Shown here: positions 54,871-64,000 of the stretch, in pieces
How the letters are laid out: each line of letters starts with the position of its first letter
Position numbering within the stretch: the first letter of the stretch is position 1
Assembly (NCBI RefSeq): GCF_905475465.1
Contig: NC_062235.1
Location: forward strand, 1,126,001-1,190,000
Origin: Pieris napi
Lineage: Eukaryota > Arthropoda > Insecta > Lepidoptera > Pieridae
Reading direction: 5' to 3'
Length of the DNA: 64,000 nt
Made by a program: the position numbers and the translations under genes
Notes under the pieces: model-generated
What the model saw: the letters and a program-made list of their open reading frames with translations, nothing else
Told to the model about the DNA's origin: nothing
The model's database searches: none

Positions 54871-56716
54871 TTAATTTTTCTTCAACTCCTTTTCGTATTT
54901 AGAAGAGAAGGCATTCTTTGGGTCGTATTTAGCCTTTATCTTGTCCCAGTAAGCTGGCTCTTCATTTATCACCTTGGCCATTACTCTGTTAGAGTTATTC
55001 TTTTGGAATTCCGTGCACTTGGCACAGTCTTCTTGAAGCGCCTCCTTGATATGTACTGAAAAAAAATATTGGTTGTTTGTAAAGTAGGTTTACGATCGAG
55101 ATGTTTACGTGATAACGTCTTATATAAGGATAGGTGATATAAGTTTTTGGGAAGTAAGGAATTAATGAAGATAACAATTTTTTCAAATTTTAAATTACAT
55201 CTATCGTTTTATTCACACTTTTGATGATAAATTTAATCTCCATTCGTTTGTATGCCGCTAGAGTGAGAGAGACGGAAGATCGGTCCACTCACTCGAACGC
55301 TATGCCAGCCTCCGCACGTGAGGATTCCGCGTGACAAGTTTCACGGAATGACTGGCAGCGCTCGAGATGAGACGGGAGATCGGTCCGTCTCTCTCTCGTT
55401 ATACCTGCGATCGAGCTCGTGAGGTTTTGGTGTGACACAAGTTTCTGAACATGTCACCCGACTAAAACGATTTTAAAGACGTTATCACGTCAAAAATCAT
55501 AATGATATACTCTCTTCTCAAATTTTTACTGTTTTCCAAACTACTATTATATATATGTGTCAAAATAAATACAGCCAGACTTATCAGTAGTCTTTAAGAG
55601 ATTGCAAAGCAAATTCGCTTAACTACAAGACAAGAGACAACAGAAGACAAGAGCAGACAACAAACGCGGCTCTGACAAAAGCTTCATAGCCCCAATGTCA
55701 CACCCCAAACACAGAATGTACCATGACTTATACGAACTAATGGTTCAGCAATGTCAAGTAAGAAACAAAAATGAAACCGTTTTGTTGCGACACCAGCCTT
55801 GCCATTCTGTAACTCACTTTTCGCACTCACACATCGGTTTTCACAGCGGCGGACGCGCTCAAATCAGTCGTGAAGCAGTCATTTTATGATTTGGCATTCT
55901 GATAAGGAGGGAGTTTATAGTTTATTGTCTTGAATGAAATCTTATCAAAATAGTATAGATAATCGAAGATGAATTGAACCGCTACACTCTTAATAATGTT
56001 GCGTCTGTGAAATTGTGTTTACGCTGTGATGAAAAGAGATGGATAAATAATTAAAATGGCACAATTGAAGTGATTAAATTTTAAAGGCAGATAAGCCGAA
56101 ATAATATTAAAAGAAAACATCTATATTACGCGACGATTATTATGAAAAACAATGAGAACTTGGAGAAACTGATCGTGATTGGTAACACAGAAAGCAACGA
56201 AGGCGGTTCACCAACCAGATGGACCGATCAAGTGAAAGACTCATCGTTCTAAAAACTGGAGAAAATAAGAGAAGCTCTGGACAGAAACCGGCATATATAT
56301 ATAGGCAAGTAGGTGATCAGCCTCCAGTGCCTGACAAACGCCGTCGAGTTTTTGTGTCTAAATCATGTCGGTTTCCTCACGATGTTTTCCTTCACCCTTA
56401 GAGCGAATATGAAATGATTGACATGAATGACAGCCGGGGATCGAACCTACGTCCTCAGGTATGAGGGTCGCACGCTGAAGCCAATAGGCCAACTCTGCTC
56501 TTATGTATGCTGCCTTAAATACTTACTTTTTAGTTCCTTTGCATCTGGAGTACATTTTCCTTCATCAGTGATACATTTGAGGTAAGGCATAAGAAGGCGT
56601 CGGTTGCTGAGAATTTCGTCCAGGTTGACGTTGTCAAACTTGTTTGTGTATTGCTCGGGACGGGCGGACACCATAACAGCAGCGGACACCAAACATAGTA
56701 GGATCTGGAGCTTCAT
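54871..56716 (-). CDS. CSP: CSP-10: chemosensory protein
   Basis: Minus strand: exon 1 56716-56527, exon 2 55055-54871, giving 124 residues. The donor is AAAA|GTAAGT and the acceptor tttttcag|TA, phase 1. Start chosen at MKLQILLCLVSAAVMVSA; an in-frame ATG five codons upstream lies in the acceptor region gtttacag|TAACAATG, which suggests a 5'-UTR intron. The mature part starts RPEQYTNKFDNVNLDEILSN, then RRLLMPYLKC, CITDEGKC, 18 residues, CAKC, and PAYWDKIKAKYDPKNAF. Very similar to CSP-11 through the first exon (ILSNRRLLMPY), so the two are probably a recent tandem pair. Its intron contains a MITE, a palindromic family E copy, an RTE fragment and a SINE. Confidence 0.93.
55103..55492. mobile_element. 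MITE candidate in the CSP-10 intron
   Basis: Inverted ends: tttacgtgataacgtctta at 55104-55122 and taaagacgttatcacgtca at 55474-55492. The interior is GC-richer and contains repeated atcggtcc..ctctctc blocks (55281 and 55379). No coding sequence. Confidence 0.55.
55795..55930 (-). repeat. Palindromic MITE, partial (family E)
   Basis: cagccttgccattctgtaactcacttttcgcactcacacatcggttttcacagcggcgg .. gcagtcattttatgatttggcattctgataaggaggga. Half of the palindrome only. Confidence 0.65.
56120..56285 (+). mobile_element. RTE-like reverse-transcriptase scrap
   Basis: NENLEKLIVIGNTESNEGGS then PTRWTDQVKD in frame, a well-known non-LTR C-terminal motif (E-LIV-G--EG---RGRSP-RW-DQ), followed by frame loss. 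Confidence 0.65.
56285..56500 (-). repeat. SINE (family D) in the CSP-10 intron
   Basis: Reverse copy: aggcaagtaggtgatcagcctccagtgcctgacaaacgccgtcgag .. cggtttcctcacgatgttttccttcaccc .. agccggggatcgaacctacgtcctcagg .. cgctgaagccaataggccaactctg. It ends about 27 bp before exon 1. Confidence 0.8.
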
Positions 56717-57309
56717 TGTTACTGTAAACAAACTAAGGTTTACATACTTCTAGTTCTTTGAGAGAATTTTTATCATAGACAAACAGTGATGTGTCAGGCT
56801 TGCCAGCATAAACTAGAGATGTACTAGTAATATGAGTTGGTAAACTAGGGTTAATTTTTTCTATTTCAACAAGTCTGTTAGTTATGGTTTAATACGTATT
56901 TTTTTGCACTTTGATATTCCCTAGATCGCTTATAAAATGAAGTCTGACTATGCAACGAAATTACTACATTATACTATACCCGTTAATATTATGATTGAAT
57001 ATAATGAACACATTATTGAACCAAAATCTCCATGCAAACCGAATAATGAAAAAATATAGAAATTATATTCAAGTTTCACTCTTTATTCTTGGTCTTACCA
57101 GCCACATCCAGGTATCATCAATGGTGATAATAAGCGGTTCGACCGTCAGTGAGTAATTTATATCATTGAAACCAAATTATGGAATTAAAACAATGAATAA
57201 ATTTAGTTTTTGAGGAGCAAGGAAAATAGTAATCCTATTTAGCACAGTAACACAATATTGAGTTTGTGATATTTCATATACTATATATATACTATACTAT
57301 ACCACTCAA

Positions 57310-57312
<3 letters not shown>

Positions 57313-57345
<33 letters not shown>
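57313..57345. repeat. (TA)n microsatellite
   Basis: About 16 TA units immediately before the family A copy at 57343. Confidence 0.85.
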
Positions 57346-57675
57346 TAGCTGACCGGCAAACGTTTGTTTTGCCATGTATATTATTCTAGGAATTTTTTTT
57401 TTAGGTCAAAAAAAATAACTATCTACAATAATAAAAAAATAGGGGTCGATCGTAGAGGGTAGATGAAAATTAAGGGTTATATGTATTTTTATATGCTGTA
57501 TCATAACAAAATATAAAACATTTTTTTTGTCTATAAATTAAAAAATAAAATTTGGGAGATAGTAGGCGATTCTCAGACTTACTGAATATGCATAAACATT
57601 TCATAGGAATCGGTTGAGCCGTTTCGGAGAAGTATGGAAACGAACATTGTGACACGAGAATTTTATATATTAGAA
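57343..57675 (+). repeat. Interspersed repeat, family A
   Basis: tagctgaccggcaaacgtttg start, cgatcgtagagggt middle, gttgagccgtttcggagaagta and acattgtgacacgagaattttatatatta end. Confidence 0.75.
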
Positions 57676-58449
57676 GATATTAGTGTCAGGTTTCAAGCGT
57701 TCAGAAACAACACAAATTGTATGACTGAGCTATATGGGCCTAGAATACTAATTTTAAATAATTTGTAATGTCCTAGAATCTTTCGAATTATAAATCAGAT
57801 AGATTAGAAGAGAGACTAGAATTAATAATAGGCAACTTACCGTTTATTAATCACACTTACACTCAGCTGAAATTTAGACACATATCATTTTATATTTACT
57901 TAAATTTGAACAAAAAAGCCAAAATTTTACTAAATTACTAATAAAATATCAATTAACATTTTTTGTATGCAGTTTACTGACCATATCCGTACTTGATGAG
58001 AATCAAGGTTCAGTTTATAATGACTTTGTACACTACTTTGGCTGCGTCAAATTATTTTCATTTCTTCTTCTAATAAATCACGCGGTCTTGATCGCTATGC
58101 AGTAGTAATATTAGAAGGGGCAGATGTGATACGCTTCACGATGTTTCGCCATCGTTATGGCTGTGTAATTTTTTACAGACATTAAGTATTTATAAAAAAT
58201 TTAAATTTCTATTTTTTGTTTGTGAAACTTATGTTTACGTTAATTGTCACACATTTTAGATGTAAGATTTTGTAAAATAATTAGGAGATTAAGTACTGTG
58301 TGTGATGTCGTAAGCTTAATAACTAAATAAATATGTATTTGCGTGTTGTTCCCACGAGAATGTAAGTGCGTGCTCTTATTTCACCATGCCTCCTGCTGAT
58401 AGAGGACAAATATTTTCTTTTAAATTTATTTTATTATTGTTTATGACTT
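57676..58449. other. Intergenic sequence
   Basis: AT-rich; no gene or clear repeat seen. Confidence 0.4.
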
Positions 58450-58770
58450 AGGATGTCATGTGGAACATGGTGTAATGGTTGCAGCTCCTTACCAACGTTG
58501 TGTAAAACAAAAAACTTGGCGATTAAATAGAGTGGCGGAGAGTTTATTGTCAGTTCTTCTCTTCCGTTCTACGCACTTGATTGGAGAACTGGCAGTAAAT
58601 GTAAAATTAGAAGCATTACTGATAAGGAGGGAGCTTGTAGTTTATTGTTTATCAGAATGCCAAATCATAAAATGACTGCTTCACGACTGATCTGAGCGCG
58701 ACCGCCGCTGCGAAAACCGCTGTGTGAGATCGAAAAGTGAGTTACAGAGTCGCAAGGCTGTTCGCAATAT
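58450..58770 (+). repeat. Family C LINE tail fused to a palindromic MITE half (family E)
   Basis: 58450-58618 is family C (acttggcgattaaatagagtggcggagagttt..ggagaactggcagtaaatg). At 58617 family E begins (tgataaggagggagcttgtagtttattg .. gcgaccgccgctgcgaaaaccgctgtgtgag .. gagttacagagtcgcaaggctg). The MITE appears inserted in the LINE tail or joined to it. Confidence 0.65.
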
Positions 58771-59472
58771 ATTCAAGATAAGAATGCTTGGAAACATGCT
58801 AGTCCTGCTTCATAGGACAATCGTAGAGCCTGGACAAAATCAAATTGGTTGCTGATTTTTTGCTTTAACATATTTTTGTAATTTTTTTTTTTAATTTATA
58901 GTGCTACAAATGTAATTATTTTATTGTATCTCACACACTGTTTTGTTGTGTTTTTTTAAATATTTTTATTACTCTTTAATGTTAATATTCTACGGTTTCG
59001 ATATTTGTAAATATGTGAGGAACATGTATACTAACTTTTTTAGTATAGTAGTTTATTCTAAGAGTACATTGTCTTCACATATAATTATTTAACAAATGTA
59101 ACAAAATATTGTAAACCTATTTTAAAAGAGTAAGTGTGGAGTTTTGTGCCCATTCTTCTCCACACGAAACTACCTTTTGGAAGGGGCAACTAGAATCTTC
59201 TTTGTATTTTTTTGACGTTCAAAAGTGCCATTTTAGATGGTCTAACTGAAATAAATGATTTGACTTTGACACTTCTCCATATTTGTGTCAAAGACAAGCC
59301 TTTAAGCAAGTTCCTTTAGTGCAGTGCGAGCGAATGATAATTGAGCAGAGATAAAAATCTACTGCACACAATACCTTGTGGCTGAGAAACAGTTTTAACT
59401 ACACCTGGAGGTGTTGAGGTGATCTAGGGTTTAAAAAGGTTTTAAATTAAAACACATATATATTATATATAT
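58771..59472. repeat. Further LINE 3' sequence
   Basis: 59120-59275 (agtgtggagttttgtgcccattcttctccacacgaaacta .. tgacgttcaaaagtgccattttagatggtctaactgaaataaatgatttgac) is a Jockey-like 3' end. A piece of it is also at 54015-54110. The rest is AT-rich. Confidence 0.55.
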
Positions 59473-59512
59473 TTGTATTACCTTGTATTACCTTGTATTA
59501 CCTTGTATTACC
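59473..59512. repeat. Decamer tandem repeat
   Basis: Four exact copies of ttgtattacc, followed by shorter tattacc variants, beginning 39 bp downstream of the CSP-11 stop (on its strand). Confidence 0.9.
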
Positions 59513-59550
59513 TATTACCTATTACCAATTACATTACTGCTTGTACTGCA

Positions 59551-60929
59551 TTACTGTTTGTACTGTTTCTCGTATTTTGGCGCGTACTTGTTATCTGGGT
59601 CGTATTTGGCTTTAAGCTTCTGCCAAAACTCAGCTTCTTTGTTGATTACGTGTGATAACACCCGTCCCGAACCTTTCTTTTGATTTTCCGTACATTTCTG
59701 GCAGTCGTTGTCTAACGCCTCAGTCAGGTGTCCTGTAAAAAAAAATTATTTACTTAATTGTGTAAACTCCAAAGCTACAATTATTTCTTTGAGTCTTTTC
59801 GATAGTTTTTAAAGCATTAAGCCTACTACCCCTACTATAATTATTGTTTCGCCGGGATCAAAGTTCGAATTCAGTATATTCAGCTTATACACCTTGCCTT
59901 GAATTTTTATTTTATGTTCAAACATCATACACGTTATAAAGGATACACGCGTAATGACATGAAAACTTAAAAAGGCAGCGCTAACCAGATCCATGCAACT
60001 TCCTCACAAATGAGTAGCCCGCAATACCGCAGCACACAACGCAGGAGAGGTCTCTTTGTATCGAAGTAGTCGCATGGATCCGCCAAGCATCCGCGAGTAT
60101 ACAACGTAAATGCAAAAATATCAATCATGTAGGAATATAACAAGGCAAAAGAAAATAATAATAGCAATGCTAAAACATTTCATCAAACCCAGTAATTACA
60201 CGCTTTATATTAGCTTCACCTGTATGTATGTATGTATGTATGTATGTAACCGACTCCTTCGGACTCGATTTTGACCCACTTTAAACGGACAGATTTTATT
60301 CAAATTTTGCGCACCTGTCACAGATCGATGACAATGCAATAATCCGAAAAAAAATAAAATAAAAATACAAATAAATAATAGTTTAAAAAAACTAAAAAAC
60401 ACGCTTTTAAAGCACATCAAACTAAAAAGTGAAAAATAATTCCTAATTTAGGCTGAAAATGGTAATGAACAAAAAATACTGGTATTATTGTGAAAAAGCG
60501 TGGGGCGCTCTGTGCCATATTTTTCGTCTATAGAGCAACCCATTTTTTAGTTTTTTTTAACTATTATTTATTTTTCATCAAAGATTTAAGGAAAATGAAC
60601 TGATGCACATCGCTATTTCCCGGTCAAGTTCGCAATCAATGAAAAACTAAAAATGCATTCGTTTCAGGTTCAATGCACTAGTTGGGCCCCTGACTAGTGG
60701 TATAATTTATTTTATTTTCGCCTTATTCAAAGATAGTTATAACCTCACCCTTTAGCTCCTTTCCGTCAGCTGAGCACTTCCCTTCGTCTAATATACACTT
60801 CATGTATGGCATCAGAAGCCGCCTGTTGCTCAAGATCTCATCCAAATTGATGTTGTCATAGCGATCTGTGTACGTTTCGGCTACGGCCAATGCGACAAAG
60901 GCGAACAGGCAAACACACGTTGTCTTCAT
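59551..60929 (-). CDS. CSP: CSP-11: chemosensory protein
   Basis: Minus strand: exon 1 60929-60749, exon 2 59732-59551, giving 120 residues. The donor is AAGG|GTGAGG and the acceptor ttttacag|GA, phase 1. Start at MKTTCVCLFAFVALAVA; an ATG four codons upstream is less likely because a tgtatag acceptor lies between. The mature part starts ETYTDRYDNINLDEILSNRR, then LLMPYMKC, CILDEGKC, 18 residues, CQKC, EAEFWQKLKAKYDPDNKY, ending EKQYKQ. The sequence around the stop codon is repeated just downstream (cagtacaaacagtaatg, then cagtacaagcagtaatg), so the 3' end has been extended by a small duplication. Confidence 0.93.
60195..60365 (-). repeat. Interspersed repeat with (TATG)n, family I, in the CSP-11 intron
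   Basis: cacctgtatgtatgtatgtatgtatgtatgtaaccgactccttcggactcgattttgaccc .. gcgcacctgtcacagatcgatgacaatgcaataatccgaaa. Inverted relative to 54160-54330. Confidence 0.7.
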
Positions 60930-62833
60930 TTTACTATACAACAGAAATAATAATGAAATACATTATTTAATTTCGTCGAAGCATATCTGAATTGAATTTC
61001 ACAAGTAAAACCTTAATGATTGCAAGAGATGAAATCTGTTAAGCAAAACGGTATGTCGTAATGTATTAAAACATTCTCGTGACAATTCAAAGTTTTCCCT
61101 TAAAGCGTAGAGTATTATTCAGGCGACTTAGCAAGAACTATGTTTCTTCCCGGGTAAGAAGTATCAGCCGGGGAGGATATCTGAGTCTAAGGAAGAATAA
61201 GGCCGGCTTCGCAGTTTCTAGGTAAAAGTGAACCGCGTTTAGGTTAGAATTCAGCCCTAACATTGGTAAAGTCCTCAGTGAGCGTAAAAGGGGTTGCCTT
61301 CGGTAAATTCTTCCGTTTGCTTTTGAGAAAATATAAACCTACCTACTTGTTTACTCACAAGTTAAAAATCCGAGACTGAATTAGTATTGTGCATAGATCT
61401 TTATATATTGCTTACTTACATGTAAACAACGTAATAAAAACAATGCTTCCATATTATTTTGGTGCTTTTTAGGTAATTTTTAGTAATTCATGGTCAAAGC
61501 ATACATCATGCTTATAACTTAATATTTTAACGTGATAAACATTGTAATCAGGGCAGTTTTAATTTAATACTCATTCGAATGTAAATGTGTTACAATCAGC
61601 GTAATACGAATGACTTATAAAAACTATCCTTTGGCTACAACTTATGAGTAGTTCGCGATCCTATAATATTGAGTTTCAAACCGCAAAATAGTTGCGATAT
61701 CAGCGCTTCGGATATTGAGGGAACTTTTTAGTATTGATTTATTTATTAATACTTACATGACAGAAATATAGTATAGTTGAAATTATTAAATAAAAAGATG
61801 GTGACTGGCGGCTTATCGCTTTCGAGTGATCTCTTCCAGGCAACCACTGTGAGAAAAATTAAAATTACATAAGGTGAGCGCTTGAAGTGCAAAACTACAT
61901 AGGACTTATTATATTTATACAATATTAAACAATAAAAAATGACAAAAATGGCTTAACTTATTATTATGATAATTTAAAAAAATCAGTAGCGTCTGTGTCT
62001 CAGATTTCTGTATTTGTTTCATGATCATTTGTTAATTTAATAGGCAAGTAGACTTCGTACCACCGTGATCACATTATGTTATGATTTGTAAGTATTGTAA
62101 AGATATTAAATAAATTGTCATTTGTCATTCAACTGACATTGAAATTTATTCGAGTAATTGTTGTTACAAATTAGAATTGTTTTTCCGGTTTTTTTTTAAT
62201 TTATCCCAAAATTAATTCATGTACACAAACATGTAATACAAATTTAGACGTTTTTTGTTACATCATTAGTGATAATTCCTATTAATATATTCACATGAAA
62301 TTGTTTTAATAAAGCACCGGATCCTATTATTACGCTTAAACGTCACGCCAGCTTAATCTCGTAATTACATCAATTAATCTAAACTAAGTTTAATGTTTAG
62401 TTTTAATGATTTTAGTCATGTCAGTTTACACAGTTTAGCGGGAATTTTTCAATTACAAACACAATACTAAGGAATTTTTAAGCAATTCAGTTTGTAAGTT
62501 ATTTCCAACCATACCGAATTAATAGAAGAGAAATTTAATATTGTTTGATCTAAATTAATAATTATCAGTTTCAACATAAATCAAACAAAGTTATTATTTG
62601 AACTATTTTAGTATATTCTGATGCTATTTGGAAAAGATCGCTCTCTCTTTAAAGTAGTATAATTTCAATAGCAATGACAAGAAACCTTTTTAAAAGAGTA
62701 TCTCTGTTTGTAGTATCCTTCCTCTAAATGAATGGAGATTACGCCAAGCTAAAAGGTAATAACTTATTTATATAGGAAGCGTTATCTATTAAATGAAAAA
62801 AAAAACAATCTTCAAACTAAACTTTATATAGTT
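60930..62833. other. Intergenic region between CSP-11 and CSP-12
   Basis: 61740-61920 is a family F tail in reverse (ggcttatcgctttcgagtgatctcttccaggcaaccactgt). 61985-62065 is a SINE 3' fragment in reverse (gtctcagatttctgtatttgtttcatgatcatttg..aataggcaagtag). No gene seen. Confidence 0.5.
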
Positions 62834-63205
62834 ACTAGCTGACCCGACAAACGTTTGTTTTGCCATGTATATTATTTCTAGGAAACATTTTTTTTAGTTC
62901 AATAAAAATAACTATCTACAATAATAAAAAATAGGGGTCGATTGTAGAAGGGTGAAAATTAGGGTTTGTATGTATTTTTGTATGCTGTGGCATAAAAAAA
63001 ATAAAAAGAAAAAAAAAATCTTAACAATAAAAAACAAAAATTGGGGTGGACACCCCTTATCACTTAGGGGTTGGAAATATAAATAATAGGCGATTCTCAC
63101 TTACTAAATATGCATGAAAAAATTCATAAGAATCGGTCGAGCCATTTCGCAGGAGTATGGGAACGAACATTGTGACACGAGAATTTTATCTTATATATTA
63201 TATAG
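62834..63205 (+). repeat. Interspersed repeat, family A
   Basis: tagctgacccgacaaacgtttg start, cgattgtagaagggtgaaaa middle, ggtggacaccccttatcacttaggggttgg, cgagccatttcgcaggagta and acattgtgacacgagaattttatctta end. Among the most complete copies. Confidence 0.75.
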
Positions 63206-63361
63206 AGATACATTATTCTAAGATATATTAGGTTTAAAGACATTTATTTTCTCATTACAGACAATGGTCACTTACATGAGACTTATAGACTAAAAATACA
63301 ATTTATCACGTCGTGTTTAAGCGTCAAGGATCAATCATCGAAGTATAACTTGGGTGGACTG

Positions 63362-63616
63362 TCATTTGCGTAGGTAATTAGGATCATTCAGAAGATGGTC
63401 TTTTAGTTTAAGTTTAAATATTGCCAGGCTGTCTGCACTTTTTATATTTTGTGGTAGTCTATTGTACCGCAGCACTCCCCCAACGCTCAATGTTTTTCTA
63501 CCGTTATTAGTTCTAAACTTCGGTATAATAAGATTGTGGGGGCGTCGTGAAGTGCGCTTCTGAATTTGGCTTATTTTAGTGAAAGTAATGTTAGTGTGTA
63601 TAATGTATATGGTCAT
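63362..63616 (-). mobile_element. LINE reverse-transcriptase C-terminal fragment
   Basis: HNLIIPKFRTNNGRKTLSVG, GVLRYNRLPQNIKSADSLAI and FKLKLKDHLL match the last residues of Jockey/CR1-type reverse transcriptases (FRTNYGRRSFS...YNSLP..I......FK..LK..L). Fragment only. Confidence 0.7.
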
Positions 63617-63818
63617 TTAGAATTTTGTAGATTAATAAGCTGGTATTGCTATAAGACACAGACTAGAAAAGACTTATTGTGATTCAGCAATTCAGTTTGC
63701 ACTATATCTTGATCTACAATAATATATAACTCACTATTACCAAACGTTTAGATTAAAAATGAAACGAGAAAATAATATGAAATCAACACCTTTAATTTGA
63801 ATAAATTAACATTTCGAT

Positions 63819-64000
63819 TTAATGAGCAGCTACTGTGCGTAAGTCCGCTTCGTACTTGAGCACGAACTTGTGTTCTGGGTCATATTTGGCCTTCAGCTGG
63901 TCCCAGTAGGCGGCTTGCTTGTTGATCAGATGTCCAATCACGCGCCTGGTTCCGGACTTCTGTGTGTCGGTACATTTAGCGCAGTTCTCTTCTAATGCTT
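63819..64000 (-). CDS. CSP: CSP-12: chemosensory protein, exon 2 only (cut by the window end)
   Basis: Minus strand, entering from the window edge in frame: EALEENCAKC, then TDTQKSGTRRVIGHLINKQA, AYWDQLKAKYDP and a C-terminus LRTVAAH with stop at 63821-63819. This is the standard exon-2 content (third and fourth cysteines, helix-5 Trp, YDP). Exon 1 must lie beyond 64000. The sequence is closest in style to CSP-10 and CSP-11, supporting a tandem run on this strand. Confidence 0.92.
   Translation of the reverse strand, partial: ALEENCAKCTDTQKSGTRRVIGHLINKQAAYWDQLKAKYDPEHKFVLKYEADLRTVAAH

Noticed and set aside
1..64000. CRISPR arrays, bacterial operons or ribosome binding sites
   Set aside because: The spliced genes, TATA boxes, poly(A) signals and LINE/SINE content are those of an insect nuclear genome; short direct repeats here are transposon copies or microsatellites.

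Overview
This is an AT-rich, transposon-dense window from an insect nuclear genome, almost certainly a moth or butterfly. The evidence is an array of insect chemosensory proteins (CSP, OS-D/A10 family) with Lepidoptera-like sequences, abundant 3' ends of Jockey-type LINEs, and tRNA-derived SINEs of a type common in Lepidoptera. I cannot name the species.

The window is a CSP gene cluster. I assembled twelve CSP loci by joining exons at splice sites, because the second exons usually start mid-codon and do not appear as ATG-initiated reading frames. They are numbered CSP-1 to CSP-12 here in order of position; these are not official names. Layout: CSP-1 (-, frameshifted), CSP-2 (+, divergent), an Ala-rich secreted protein gene (+), CSP-3 (+), CSP-4 (+), CSP-5 (+), CSP-6 (-, no intron in its coding region), a 16-kb repeat-filled gap, CSP-7 (+), CSP-8 (+), then CSP-9, -10, -11 and -12 (all -, with CSP-12 cut by the window end). 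Apart from CSP-6 and the truncated CSP-12, every locus has one coding intron at the same place: phase 1, eight to ten codons after the second conserved cysteine. The products are secreted helical proteins of about 108-126 residues with four cysteines (C-x6-C-x18-C-x2-C, with small deviations in CSP-1 and CSP-2) that form two small disulphide loops. Family members bind small hydrophobic ligands, and roles in olfaction, development and detoxification are known for individual members.

Two genes unrelated to CSPs sit among them on the minus strand: a tandem pair of single-exon EFHB/CFAP21-like genes (proteins of the ciliary/flagellar axoneme). One lies wholly inside the CSP-4 intron and the other just downstream of CSP-4. 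A three-exon gene for an Ala-rich protein with a Gly-Tyr-Gly-His tail lies between CSP-2 and CSP-3.

The rest is mobile-element debris: LINE 3' fragments, SINEs, a Harbinger remnant with terminal inverted repeats, several foldback elements with long inverted arms (the largest at 33781-35439 with arms of about 480 bp), palindromic MITEs, and AT microsatellites. Several lie inside CSP introns. The cluster gives no sign of a novel enzyme system. The points most worth following are the nested EFHB gene, the broken CSP-1, the intron-lacking CSP-6, the inverted-repeat structures, and the shared 5'-UTR-intron architecture of the CSP promoters.
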